DNA of 64,000 nt from Liolophura sinensis (GCF_032854445.1 NC_088306.1:1492501-1556500), one strand, 5' to 3'; positions 33,917 to 44,951 are shown, counted from the first letter of the stretch. A program made the numbers and translations. The notes: generated from the sequence alone by a model not told the origin.

Positions 33917-34765
33917 CTATAACCAACGTGTCTTCGCGAAAGTCACAGCGGAATTATATAATCCCGAAGTCTCCCAGATGATCATAATCATCCGTGCCCA
34001 TATTAAGCGCACATCACTGGCCTCTGTCTGGTACAATGTCCAGGATCTTCTTCGACCACAGAACTCCCGAAGTAATTCTTCCTCGCCAGTGACTCTGTCT
34101 GTCTTGTAGATGCTGAGGCTGTACTTGGCACAAGACTCGCCATAATACCGTCTTCTTCGACCACAGAACTTCCCGAGTAATTCTTCCTCGCCAGTGACTA
34201 TGTCTGTCTTGTAGATGCTGAGGCTGTACTTGGCACAAGACTCGCCATAATACCGTCTTCTTTGACCACAGAACTTCCCGAGTAATTCTTCCTCGCCAGT
34301 GACTATGTCTGTCTTGTAGATGCTGAGGCTGTACTTGGCACAAGACTCGCCATAATACCGTCTTCTTCGACCACAGAACTTCCCGAGTAATTCTTCCTTG
34401 CCAGTGATGCTGAGGCTGTACTTGGCACCAGACTCGCCATAATACCATCTTCTTCGACCACAGAACTTCCCGAGTAATTCTTCCTCGCCAGTGACTATGT
34501 CTGTCTTGTAGATGCTGAGGCTGTCCTTGGCACAAGACTCGCCATAATACCGTCTTCTTCGACCACAGAAGTTCCCGAGTAATTCTTCCTCGCCAGTGAC
34601 TATGTCTGTCTTGTAGATGCTGAGGCTGTCCTTGGCACCAGACTCGCCATAATACCATCTTCTTCGACCACAGAACTTCCCGAGTAATTCTTCCTCGCCA
34701 GTGACTCTGTCTGTCTTGTAGATGCTGAGGCTGTCCTTGGCAAATGACTCGCCATAATACTCATC
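33917..34765 (-). CDS. Start-codon-poor open frame with seven tandem CUB-core repeats
   Basis: The frame is open from an in-frame TGA (34768-34766) to a TAG (33919-33917), 282 codons. It has no ATG, GTG or TTG in the repeat array, so simple ORF callers miss it. The repeat unit is 105 bp (35 residues): YYGESCAKYSLSIYK, then TDIVTGEEELLGKFCGRRRR. The pattern C-x2-Y-S-L-S-I-Y ... L-L-G-K-F-C-G matches the core of CUB domains (C-x2-DYLEIYDG ... LLGRFCG). There are seven units. Unit 4 lacks six residues (18 bp), and Cys is Phe or Gly in units 1, 2 and 4. After unit 7 the frame continues WTLYQTEASDVRLIW, resembling the last CUB strands. CUB domains occur in secreted and membrane proteins. Length suggests one exon of a larger gene or its relic. 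Confidence 0.55.
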   Translation of the reverse strand, partial: DEYYGESFAKDSLSIYKTDRVTGEEELLGKFCGRRRWYYGESGAKDSLSIYKTDIVTGEEELLGNFCGRRRRYYGESCAKDSLSIYKTDIVTGEEELLGKFCGRRRWYYGESGAKYSLSITGKEELLGKFCGRRRRYYGESCAKYSLSIYKTDIVTGEEELLGKFCGQRRRYYGESCAKYSLSIYKTDIVTGEEELLGKFCGRRRRYYGESCAKYSLSIYKTDRVTGEEELLREFCGRRRSWTLYQTEASDVRLIWARMIMIIWETSGLYNSAVTFAKTRWL

Positions 34766-34769
34766 TCAA

Positions 34770-35085
34770 ACCGGTTTACTGAGACACAATTTCCATTGCG
34801 GGATTCAAACTCCCAGGAACAGTTTAGTTAGCGTGAAGTCGTGATGCATCCCCCAAGTAATGATTTGAGATAGTGTCACTGAACGCTGTACCATGTCTCA
34901 TATTTTCACACATGATTTCATTGTCTACATCTCGGCATCGTATTCCAGCCTGAAGTCTTTTCCTGTAGCAGAGATGTCAGTTTTAAAAGACACCTCTACT
35001 ACCTCTACAATTATACCAACATGACTCGGTATCCAACAGAATATAATACCCTAACCTCTTTTAATTAGTTTTATATGTTTGGCTA
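34770..35085. other. Unassigned spacer
   Basis: This stretch lies between the CUB-core array and the LINE 3' end. No feature is recognised. Confidence 0.45.
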
Positions 35086-35097
35086 TTATCTCAAGTA

Positions 35098-35480
35098 TCA
35101 ATGGATTTCTAAATTTATTATCTCAATTGCCAAAAGGCAAGACAGCGTGTCGCTGCATATCACTGCCCTCTGGGCACGCCCAGAGGAAACAAATACGACC
35201 AGAAGTAGAGCCCTGGCCTCTGCAAAAAAGATAAAAGATGAAGGGGAAAGACAAGAAGAAGTGACCCGCTGTTCTAAAACAGTCGCAGCCGCAACCCTGT
35301 CCCCATTCTTTGACCCGTCAGTGTATATGAATTTATAAGCCATATAATTAGCCTCAATATCAGCAAAACTTTGCTGAATTATAAGAGGATTTGTATCTGA
35401 GTATTTATGCTTACGTAGATCAAATATTAATTTGGGTTGTGAAGGCCAGGGAGGAGACTCTGGAAATGATACTACAGCAA
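35098..35480 (-). pseudogene. LINE RNase H domain
   Basis: The open minus-strand frame runs FPESPPWPSQPKLIFDLR, NPLIIQQSFADIEANY, KFIYTDGSKNGDRVAAA, FFAEARALLLVV, AVICSDTLSCLLAIE. The TDGSK (first Asp), AEA (Glu) and CSD (second Asp) residues of RNase H are all visible. The frame then ends, so the fourth acidic residue and the C-terminus are lost. Confidence 0.85.
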
Positions 35481-35566
35481 TAATCTAGCAATACTACAGC
35501 ACTACAGCAATATCCTCTAGCTTGATGGCAGAATCAACGACATGGCCCCGAACACGAAGACCGAAC

Positions 35567-35812
35567 GACTGAGTGAGTGCTTGGGGTTTAACGTCATACT
35601 TAACAATTTTTCAGTCATATGACGACGAAGGAATCATTAGAGTGTATGTAATTTTGCCTCATTGTTGCAGGACAGATTTCTTTCACCGCTCTTTATCTAG
35701 TACTGCTTCACTGAGACGACTTACCGAAGGGAAGTAAGCCGCCAAGCCCGAGTCATTATACTGATACGGGTCAACCAGTCGTTGCATTATCCCCTTCATG
35801 CTGAATGAAGGC
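35567..35812 (-). mobile_element. SINE2 copy nested in the LINE
   Basis: GTGCTTGGGGTTTAACGTCA, TTTTTCAGTCATATGACGAC, CTAGTACTGCTTCACTGAG and CCCGAGTCATTATACTGATA are the antisense body of the family seen full length at 61963-62275. It separates the end of the RT thumb region from the RNase H of the LINE. The tRNA-like head is not present here. Confidence 0.82.
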
Positions 35813-35814
35813 TG

Positions 35815-37266
35815 AACGACGGGATCTTGTTACGACACTTATTTAATGTATCTACACAAATAGGATTAAAAACACAGCCGTAGACAAGGTTTGTCGGGTG
35901 AAATTTAAGCTTTATAACGTACTGAAGGCTAAGTTTTACACGTCTATTATCCAAAGGATGGCTTGCTAGCCTCAACGTATAAACTTTATACTGTTGAGAC
36001 TCTAAAAGCACCACGGCTGAGCCTCAAACTTTGGAGGTGGACCAGATCCAACATTTTAAGATATGATTTCTTTGCGAAACCGTAAATGATGGACGCATAC
36101 TCCAATCCAAACCTCACCAGGGACGATATAGATTTAATAAACAGATCGTTCAGCACCTCAATCGGTGCTAGACACGACCTTTATTATATCGATAGCCTTT
36201 GTACATTTAGTTTTAAGCATTTAATATGAGAAATGAGTGATGATTTGCGATGAAATATAACCCCTAAAACTTTAATTTTTTTTGTGCGGACGATTTTAAC
36301 TGAATGAAGTTTTCTGTTAATTACAAAAATGCATACCAACGGTTTCAGACGTAGAAAATCTAAAACCGTTTTCAACTGCTCAATTTGTTTTGATGCTAGG
36401 GTTAGGGAAAGTATACTGCACTGAGGTACACCCATCTCCTGTTCGTGAGAGTCAGAAAGCGTGAACCCCACCCGTACCTTAAACCTACGATCAGATAAAA
36501 ATTCAGATATAAATAGAGGCAAGCGACTTTTTAAAACCCATATCAAAGGTCTATCAAAATTCCATATTTCTATGTGGTGCCGTAGGCCTTGTCAAGGTCA
36601 AAGAATACTGAAACCAGATGTTCATTATTAAGAAAAAAACATCACGAATGAAGGTTTCAAATCCTAAAAGGTGATCTAAAGTAGATCGGCCTTAACGAAA
36701 AGCACAATGAATATTAGATAAAAACTAGTTGGTTTGAAGAAACCAAACAAGTCTATCATTTATCATCCGTTCCATAGTCTTAAAAACGCAGCTAGTAAGA
36801 GCTATGAGACGGCAATTATTTGGATCAGTATGATCCTTACTCGGTTTGGGGACCGGGGTCTCTCCATGACGGGGAAAAATCACCTCATCCAAATATCATT
36901 GAGTAAGTCCCAAGAGAGTCACAAGTGGCTCAGATGGTAAATCTTGCAAATAATATATATTATCTGGGTCGCACACAGTATCGTTTGCCTTTTTAATGAA
37001 GTTTTAAGCCCTTCGATCGAAAAATAACGATTGTAGCCTTCTAAAATAAAGGGCAATTTAAGTTTCTCTTTCTGGTTTTTAATATACTGAGAATAATTCT
37101 CAAAAGATGTTTTCCGAGATATTGTTTCAGTCAGTTTATTCGAGATATCACGAGAAGTTAGAATATTATCACCGTCTTTTAAATGTTGGAGTTTTGCTTT
37201 ACTGTTTTTTTTAACCATGTTTCCTGACCTTACGCAGGGGTGTTTCTGACGTAATGCCTGAAACAA
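35815..37266 (-). pseudogene. LINE reverse transcriptase domain
   Basis: The minus-strand blocks in order are NMVKKNSKAKLQHLKDGDN, EGYNRYFSIEGLKTSLK, PKPSKDHTDPNNCRLIALTS, VFKTMERMINDRLVWFLQ, NNEHLVSVFFDLDKAYGTT and PLFISEFLSDRRFKVRVG. These are followed by QEMGVPQCSIL, VLGVIFHRKSSLISHIKCLK, LVRFGLEYASIIYGFAKKSY and DNRRVKLSLQYVIKLKF. The first catalytic Asp (FFDLDKAY) is kept. The region after GVPQCSIL jumps directly to late thumb sequence, so the segment with the catalytic Asp pair is deleted. Several frameshifts separate the blocks. Confidence 0.87.
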
Positions 37267-37549
37267 AGTTCCGCCAACAAGATCGTCTTAATTAATCGAC
37301 GAGCTTTAGCTCTAAAAATACGATCCTGATTTAAATTATTATTACCAGGACAATGATTAAATATACGCTCCGCCTTTTAACGGTTCGTTATAACTTTGCG
37401 ACAGTTTATCTCGTATCAGGGTTTACTTTTGGATTTTTTATTTGTCGAGGTCTTCGGTATGGTTTTATTATCTGATGTTAACATAAGTTCATTAAAGGTT
37501 AAGATTTGTGAGATTCACCGGAGTGATGGCAGCCTCACAGAACATCTCA

Positions 37550-38240
37550 AATGCCATCCAGTCTGTTTTATGGAACTTCCACCTGGCTATACGTTCTAAC
37601 GAATTAGAAGTGAGATGCTCTAGGACAATAAGAATATGGTCACTACCACAGAGATCGCCATGCACTCTCCAAGAAAAATCCGGAGAAGTGATTGATCCAT
37701 GATAGATCGATCCATGAGATCGATAGAAGAATATGAAGATTACCTAGAGATAAATAGGTATTAGAAATGTCATTGAAATAATACAAGTCGTTTTTAGATA
37801 AAAAAAAAAGAAATCCCCAAAGGGGATTATGGGCAACACCGCCCCCCTCAATAATTATAAAGGGGGTTGGCAGTTGTTTCCTTAAAGTATGCAACTGCCA
37901 AAGTGACAACGAAGAATGAGGAGGAACATAAGGTGATCATTTCCGATAATGAAACACGAACAGCCACAGCCTGAAGCTCCGTATCGAGGGCACAGGACTG
38001 TGAATAATATTAGTATTCACGGAGACAGAGGAGCCGCCACAAGCTCGCTCTTCCTCATTAGAATAGGTGCCGTAAAGTGTATAATATTTACGAGTTAATT
38101 TTATCTTTGTCAGACGTCTTCAGGTGAGTTTCCTGAAGACAAAGGGCATTTGGATGTAAAGATTGAACTAGCTTGTGGTATTTCAATAAAATTTACCTGA
38201 AGGCCTCGACAATTGCACTGTACAATTTTGTCTAAGGAAG
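37550..38240 (-). pseudogene. LINE APE-type endonuclease domain
   Basis: KIVQCNCRGLQVNFIEI (motif I) is at about 38215-38165. NALCLQETHLKTSDK (the Q-E-T-H motif with the catalytic Glu) follows in another frame at about 38150-38105. Then come LPTPFIII and AHNPLWG (the N-P-x-W box), FNDISNTYLSLGN, and ERIARWKFHKTDWMAFEMF with CEAAITPVNLT toward the RT linker. Order and spacing fit exonuclease/endonuclease/phosphatase domains of LINEs. Frame changes occur between motifs. Confidence 0.82.
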
Positions 38241-38365
38241 ATATTATGGAGGGAATCGTGTGGGTGATTTATGTTTGGACCGGGGACGACTCTCTTTGGG
38301 AGATCTACTAGGAGATCTCGAAGGAGCAAATGATGTATCCATCACGTCTGCACCCGGTGGTGAAG
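38240..38365 (-). pseudogene. LINE ORF1 C-terminal tail
   Basis: Minus-strand DPSPPGADVMDTSFAPSRSP continues with a Ser/Arg/Pro-rich tail (SRSPKESRPRSKHKSP). This is typical of the basic ends of LINE ORF1 proteins and lies just upstream of the endonuclease. The rest of ORF1 is not recognised beyond the SINE1 copy. Confidence 0.5.
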
Positions 38366-38454
38366 GATCAACGATCCAAACTTATCGAAAGTTTGAATAG
38401 CGTCCCTAGAGATTTTACCAGGTTTATATTTGTCACTCGTTGCGTTCTATGAAG

Positions 38455-38700
38455 AATCAACGGGTTGGTGTTTACGCCGTACTCAAGAATATTTCACTTA
38501 TACGATGGCGGCCAGCATTATGGTGGGAGAAAACCGGGCAGAGCCCGGGGGAAACCCACGACCATCAGCAGGTTGCTGGCAGAACTGCTGACTACGGCCG
38601 GAGAGGAAGCCAGCATGAGTTGGACTTGAACTCACAATGACCGCATTGGTGTGAGACCCCGGGATCGTCAGTGCGCTAACCACGTAAGTTAATCAGAGTC
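38455..38700 (-). mobile_element. SINE1 copy, well preserved
   Basis: TTTACGCCGTACTCAAGAAT, TGGCGGCCAGCATTATGGTG, AACCGGGCAGAGCCCGGGGG, CAGGTTGCTGGCAGAACTG, AGGAAGCCAGCATGAGTTGG and a degraded tRNA head are present. Confidence 0.92.
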
Positions 38701-38734
38701 AAGAGTAATGGTTTGATGGGTGAGCCCTTTATCC

Positions 38735-38870
38735 AACATTGGGAACTGTTGAGTTGAGTGAGCTGTCAGCCGCAAAGAATTAAATCAGCGACCTACGTGA
38801 TCTGGCTTAAGACTGTGTTACATAATTCTAATGGAATGCTATTGAAAACAGCAACAAATGAAAAAGTTGG
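38735..38870 (+). repeat. Dispersed repeat R6, copy 2
   Basis: CCAACATTGGGAACTGTTGA, TTAAATCAGCGACCTACGTG and TGGAATGCTATTGAAAACAG match 25364-25500. Confidence 0.8.
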
Positions 38871-39539
38871 TGTGGTAGCTAAAGCTGGAGACGCTGAAAG
38901 ATTACATGAGATTGGTTTTGTATTTAGAGAGCAGCTCGGCCGCGGTTAACCAGCTTAAGCGTACTTACGCGTCGTTTATTTGTGCATATATCAGCGTCAA
39001 TTTTACCACAAATTAAAATATACTAAGAATGTTTGACTTTGTCACACCGGCCAGTGGAAACCAAGGCAGTGTCAGAGTTAAGATGATAATACATTTATGT
39101 TGTCAGGCGAGTTGCCATTTCTGTAATAAATAATTTGGTTCAAGTCTTAGGGACAATTGTGATTTGTGGTTAACCTCTGTCAGATCGCCTTCCTTAACTT
39201 CACTACCTTAACCTGACTGCTTCACAAAGATCCCATTTGCTCCCGACAGTCGATAACCAGACAAGAACATCTGGTGTCAATGAACTTTTTGTACAGGATG
39301 GTGAACCACGCCAAGGCGCATCAAAAGGCTACTGGGTGCGACACAGAGTGGGATCTCCAACGCTCATACTAGTAGCAGCTAGTAGGAATTTCCTTTTCGT
39401 ATAGGTGGTGAAGCGTAAGCGTAATAAATTGCAATTAAAGTCATTTTTCTTACCAAATTCTGCTTCCGCTGGACGGCGCCTAAGTTGTTGCTGTAGAAGC
39501 ATATAGATGAGCATTTAGAAGAAAAGCGTAACAGAGAAC

Positions 39540-39635
39540 ATTGACCAGAGACTGTATTTCGCTGTCTGACAAAGAATCAGCTATCAGACTGTCGTCGCTT
39601 CCTTAGCTTTACTCCTTGTTCTGTACATCATTCGT
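39540..39635 (+). repeat. Repeat R2, short diverged copy
   Basis: GACTGTATTTCGCTG and AGCTATCAGACTGTCGTCGC are followed by TAGCTTTACTCCTTG. Confidence 0.6.
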
Positions 39636-39639
39636 TATA

Positions 39640-40335
39640 TTCGGATGTGACGAATCATTATAAGCCATTATTCCCTAGACATCGAATGTCATAAACCCAA
39701 GAGCTATCGTCCTTCGCTGAGACAGTGCCATGAGTGTGGAAACATCTTCCCAGCTGAAAGGTTTTGCCGTAATCTGCGTTAAAATTTCTGACGTTGACCA
39801 GCAGAGAGGAAATCCGCTGTCGTCCCACCTTTTATACCATTGTATGTTACAAGACAAGATAATGCCTTTGTCGTAACTCGATCTGACAAGCTGACGATAG
39901 CGTTTTTAATTAGCACGGAGTGATCGGATTAGTCCTGTATAGCAGAAACTCATCACAAACATAGGTGACTCCGTCTCGCTCTGTACCCGTAGATGACGAC
40001 TGAGTGATCTTCACGGGTATCTATGTAACATCTAGTTTACACCTTGAGTCACTTCTGACTTCTCGACAATAATGATGAATATTGATTGATATGTTGGAAA
40101 AATATTGATCGCCCTTCGTGAAATCCGCCCACTTCCAGTGGTAGATCCATCAAACCTTCATTACATGTACAAAGTGAATATGAATATATACTTTAATACA
40201 TGATAAAAAAGTTCGGATGAAAGGTGAAAAGTGATATTTGCTTAAAAGCCTATCAACTTGCACGCGAAGTGAAGCAGAGGTTGTCTCACGGAGTCTTTCT
40301 CATGGGGCTGTCGTTGGTAGTTGTCTGCGCGGGAG
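39640..40335. other. Unassigned non-coding stretch
   Basis: A minus-strand frame near 39675-39857 (60 codons) has no recognisable motif. Nothing else is seen. Confidence 0.45.
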
Positions 40336-40339
40336 GAGC

Positions 40340-40530
40340 ACTCTTAAAACTAAACTGTTATATTTAACACTGTAAAGAAAACGAAAAGTGAGTGCATTTA
40401 TACGAGCTATCTGACCACTTTTAAAAATCGTTAATGTTTTAACACTTGCCAAAATGTTCACATTCCAGCTGTATTAAAAGTTGGTTAATTAGCATCTTAA
40501 ACCAAAATAGAGTTGGAATGTGAAGAATGA
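40340..40530. mobile_element. MITE-like hairpin repeat R7, copy 1
   Basis: TGTTATATTTAACACTG is followed by GTTAATGTTTTAACACTTG. TCACATTCCAGCT pairs with AGTTGGAATGTGA about 70 bp later. The second copy at 42140-42345 has the same order. Confidence 0.65.
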
Positions 40531-40644
40531 GGAAGCATGAACGATTAACAGGAGCCAGTCAGATACATGTAACTCTTATAAGTGTAGTCACTTACGTGGT
40601 CTTCACAGTATTAAAGATAACACTTAAATTTTAAGAGAGAATGC

Positions 40645-40714
40645 GTCTGGCCGCCGTCGCATAAGTGAAATATTCTTGAGTACGGCGTAAAACGCCAATG
40701 AAATAAATAAATAA
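40645..40714 (+). mobile_element. SINE1 3' end, sense orientation
   Basis: CTGGCCGCCGTCGCATAAG, AATATTCTTGAGTACGGCGT, AAAACGCCAATGAAATAAAT and TAAATAAG form the SINE1 3' end with its A-rich tail. Confidence 0.9.
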
Positions 40715-40739
40715 GATTCGAAGACCTAGGCCCGTTTTT

Positions 40740-42110
40740 CAACCGCCTTCAATCTGGAATCGGCCGTACGTGGGAGGGTTTGCGGATAGTAGTGATTCCC
40801 CGGTGCGACCGACCAAAACCGCACGGACAAAACCCTCTGCGGACATAAGCCCCGCGATCAGTATTAAGTGTATATGGTAAATGGCATAAGTTGTTTGAAA
40901 AAACTTGAAACGTTCTCCCTGAAGAGATGTTTCATATTTCAATACATGTTTGCAATCTGTAGAACGCTTCTTACTCGTTCAATCTCCATGTATTCTAATC
41001 ATTTCTGACGACGCCGAAAGAGTTACATATCTCTCAGGGGTATACAAAATGCTCGACCTACATTCCAGGCTTATCTGAAAACTTCTAAAGTCTACAAGCA
41101 TAGTAAACAATTGCTGTATTGCAGCTTGTGTTAGAATTTTTTTCTTATTCTAAAAACACAACATATGTCAATTGTTCCTATCCCGGAAATTTACATGGTA
41201 TAGCCTTACACCTCTAAAGAAAATGGTTGATTCCCAATACTTGTAGTAGTGATGGTTTCAACCTCAGAAAACAAAATAAACAAAATGCGCCTCTTTCTTT
41301 CCGAGTGTAGATGTTCAATGACATGCAACCAGCATTCGTTTTGGGGAATAATACATATATTTAACGTTAAGATCACTGATTCTTTTTATTTATTTAACAT
41401 TGACTTCCATGTAGGTCATATAAAATAGAAAAAAAGTACACACTAACGAAAAAAAAATTACTTTCTATTCTTTTTAAAAATTCTATTCAAAATTTTTTCT
41501 TGTGAATTTTTTCTTCAGAATTTTTCTTGTGAACTATAATATGATTTGATTTAAATTTCTAAATAATGAAAATTTTAAAACACATCTGTCATAGTGAACA
41601 CATACATTTGCATAATATGCCCGTAAGCCGCCTTAAAATGCATACCTTACGGCAGCTGCGAGATGATACCGTTAATCGTAGTAAGCTTTACTCTGTATGC
41701 CATGCTGGACCAAATTAATTAAAGTGGTAGAATAAACTTATATTTGCTCGATGAAAAGCATCGATAATAATATTAGAGATATCAGAGACAGTCCTATTTG
41801 GCGATATTGTTTTGAAAACGTACGTGTAACAACGTTTATGAGATGAGAGTTGAATGACTGAATGACAGAATGGGACATGCTTTGATGACAATGTTTTAGA
41901 TGGAAAGTCTCACTATATGAATTCCAGGCAAGAAATATTTAACATCGTGTGTTTTAGATTATCGGATATGTTTTGTCGGTTAATCAAGGCGACGGGGTTT
42001 TGGTCCGCCGCGGTTTTTGTCCGCCGGGGTTTTTGTCCTGGATTCGATTTACGGAGGGCAATTTTATGGATGAACCCGAAATGTACTGCAGTTTTTGACT
42101 AAGAGAGGGT
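40740..42110. other. Unassigned, AT-rich stretch
   Basis: No gene is recognised. 41390-41570 is strongly AT-rich with A and T homopolymer runs. GGTTTTTGTCCGCCG-type short direct repeats occur at about 41996-42040. Confidence 0.45.
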
Positions 42111-42139
42111 ATCATGCACTTTGAATGAATGTATAACTT

Positions 42140-42345
42140 TCACTTTTAAAACTAGAGTGTTATATTTAACACTGAAAACCGTGAGGCGTGACTAAACCTT
42201 TCAAAGATGTTAGTGTTCTAACTCTCGTGATCACATTCCAAGTCCATTAAAAGTTGGGTTTATCAACATATTAAACCAACACTTGAAACACGGTTGAAAA
42301 AACATTAACATTTTTTAATGGAGTTGGAATATTAACGCCTATAAA
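42140..42345. mobile_element. MITE-like hairpin repeat R7, copy 2
   Basis: GTGTTATATTTAACACTGAA starts it. CACATTCCAAGTCCATTAAA pairs with TTTTTTAATGGAGTTGGAAT at its other end. This is the same organisation as 40340-40530. Confidence 0.65.
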
Positions 42346-42349
42346 CATT

Positions 42350-43695
42350 GTTTCAGATGTTGTTCAAAAATCATTTTATGCGTACTTAAGATACATTAAT
42401 GCCTGTGTATGAAGTATTATTAGAAACAAAGTTTGAGATGAAGTGTTTGTGTTTTCTGACATAACTTCCTACCTCAACATCGTGGTCGCAGTCACCTCGG
42501 CGTTGTTCAACACTTCTGTTCAAAATTGGCTAGTCGTGGCAGTGGTGAAAAGTGAACACAGAGAGCGACACAGTAGCTGTAAGGAGTATGCGCCCAAAGC
42601 TGTCAATGTTAGTGATGTCAAGAATCGGTGCCATGTGTACATTTACCAAGGCGTTCAAAAATTGGTCACAGAATCGGTTCAATGTTTATACAGTCCCGTT
42701 ATAGAAAAGCCAAGAGTGTGGCTCGACAATTTAAGGCTAGTCAAAGACCGTAAAGTCAGTAATGATGAATAATCTTTGAAATTCGTCTCGTGCTATGAGT
42801 TCATGTAATTGTTATACCGAACTGATATCTTAATAATTATACCGAAATAAAGCAGATGGTATAGATAGTGGAAACTGATGAAGCAAATAGGTGAATAATA
42901 TAGTGGGGGGAACTAGAGATAAAAATGCTTGAAAGGGAAAAATAGATATGTAAATGAAAGATGTTTGACAACAACATTGTGTTCAACTCCAGAATGAGTA
43001 CTAGATCTTAAACTGATGGAAACTTTCCGACGCCTTGGCAAAATTTGCAAGCTTAATCCGAAACTAAAACTGCGTTCCGTTCACTGAACATTATTTTCAC
43101 GGAATTTGTTCATTATTAAGCCATTAAGTTTGGAGCTCTTTTATTTTTGCAGCAATGCTTTTTCTCCGATAATACCCTAGTGTGAGATTATTAAGGCCGA
43201 ATAATGTCAGAAGGTAGAAACAATCTATTTTCTCATTCGCGGTTTCAATGCATCGAGTTGCTGTGCGAATTAGATCGTCAAGATTGTCACAGTTTGATAA
43301 GCCTAAGTTAGATTGTTCTTTTTTGTCCCCTGCATAACCCGCTTGTGTTGTTTTATTGAATTTCCTTTTCTGCTTAAATTTTTTACGAACAAATGAAATG
43401 AATATGATAACAGTATATTAAATAAGCATTATCAAGCGATTGCATATTTGGTAGTGTGCTGATTTAAACAAAGACTCTGAATCAAAAGTTTTAATATGTT
43501 TAGACATTTATGTGAATATTTCTTATTTCTGTTTGTTTCATGATTTACACAGTACTTCAACACAGTCGTGTAAATTAACTATTATCTTTATGATTGGACG
43601 GATGCACCATTATGTTGCGTCTGATATAGTGAAGAGCAGTATTGTGGCAAGACATCGTTCATTCACATAGAGAAGTATCCGTCTGATGTTTTAAA
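42350..43695. other. Unassigned stretch
   Basis: A GTG-initiated 109-codon frame (42443-42772, plus) contains DIVVAV-like and YAPKAVNVSDVKNRCHVYIY segments. I do not recognise it and would not call it a gene. No repeats are recognised in the rest. Confidence 0.4.
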
Positions 43696-43699
43696 AGAA

Positions 43700-43845
43700 A
43701 AACATTTATTCCACTTATATGATGGTGGCCAGCATTATGATGAGAGGAAATTCAAGAGGAGAGGAAAGCCAGCATGAGCTGGTCTTGAACTCATAGCGAC
43801 CGCATTGGAGGCTCCTGAGCCAGTGCTCCACGGAGACGCCCCCCA
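43700..43845 (-). mobile_element. SINE1 copy with internal deletion
   Basis: CACTTATATGATGGTGGCCA, GCATTATGATGAGAGGAAAT, GAAAGCCAGCATGAGCTGG and TCATAGCGACCGCATTGG are followed by a CCACGGAGACGCCCC head end. The GC-rich centre is missing. Confidence 0.85.
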
Positions 43846-43928
43846 TCCCCCTCCCACACACACATTATAAATCAATGCAACATAGCGGGTAAAGCCAGAA
43901 CAGGGACGCTCACGAGGAAACTGAATTA

Positions 43929-43960
43929 AATTCCGTATTCGCCATTGCGAATACGGAATG
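43929..43960. repeat. Perfect 13-bp palindrome with 4-bp loop
   Basis: ATTCCGTATTCGC and GCGAATACGGAAT flank CATT. No associated element is seen. Confidence 0.85.
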
Positions 43961-44951
43961 TTGTGCATAAAGGACTACAGCATAGATGAAATCGAGTGGA
44001 TGATAACAGGAACTGCGATCTACAAGTACTGCCTTCAGGTTTCCAAGCGCGAGAGTCCATTTAAATTACTACTTATCCCGTAACCCGAAGATTACATGTG
44101 ATTTAGCCAGAGACCACTGTGGTTCATTTCACGGCCAATACTCATAACGACAGTGGCAGACATTGCCGCTACATTTTCCTCTGTCATGAACATAAGAGGC
44201 CTCCCGTAGATAACACGTAGGTGTGTGAAGTAGCATGGTCGTTCTACAAAGGATTCAATGCTGACATGCATGCAAACAAAGACGTCAGTATCGCAGAGAA
44301 TCAGGAGTAAATTGGAATTTTTCAAATTTCTTCAATTTGTGCTGAGGAGATGACATATCGTTAAAAGATACTTCAAGCACTTTGTCTTTTTCTTAACAGG
44401 TAATACCACACTGCACTACCAAAAAAAATCTCAACCTGTTTTGATCGGGGTGGGGGTGAGTGGGTAAAATAGTTTAAACGTATAGTTTTCTTAAGAGACT
44501 AGCGGTCAATCTGGAAAGTAATTAGGCTGCAGTGAGGACGTGTATGGTTATAGTTCTCAACTCAATGACTCATTGGGGAGACACATCAAATGTGAGACGT
44601 GTTAGTACATGACATTTGCTTTTGGGTCAGCAAATCTTTGCCATGCAAATCTTTGCCATGCTACTTCAGTAATGCCGACAGACGAATGCTTTACCAAAAT
44701 GACGTGACCTTTCCCATGTCCAGGTGTATCTGGTATATTCACTGTCCGCCCCAGAGACATAAGGTCTGGTATACCAATGCTCCCACTTCCTCTCCATCAC
44801 CTATAAATCCCTCATCTATCACATAATGTAAACTCCAGTGTCATTATTTTGCCCACAGTGCTCCAAATTGATTCCACTCAGGGGGGTACGAGACTTTATG
44901 GCCGGATCTGAATGGGATCACAGTTTCTGCTCATTAATATAATCAAAGACG

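Larger units (their letters stand above)
35090..38455 (-). mobile_element. Non-LTR retrotransposon (LINE), I/Jockey-type, nearly full length but dead
   Basis: Read on the minus strand the domains are in canonical order. The end of an ORF1-like protein (38365-38240) is followed by APE-type endonuclease (38240-37550), a linker, reverse transcriptase (37266-35820) and RNase H (35480-35098). The presence of RNase H favours the I group over strict Jockey. Frameshifts, stops and an RT deletion removing the catalytic double-Asp box make it inactive. A SINE2 copy is nested at 35567-35812, and a SINE1 copy (38455-38700) sits at the 5' boundary. Confidence 0.88.

Noticed and set aside
34014-34658. 214-codon minus frame with (VLWRVLCQVQPQHLQDRHSH)n repeats
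   Set aside because: It is the neighbouring frame of the CUB-core array. The CUB-like frame explains the repeat better and extends past both ends of this one.
42443-42772. 109-codon plus frame as a gene
   Set aside because: It starts at GTG, has no recognised domain, and is within the length range that chance frames reach in this window.
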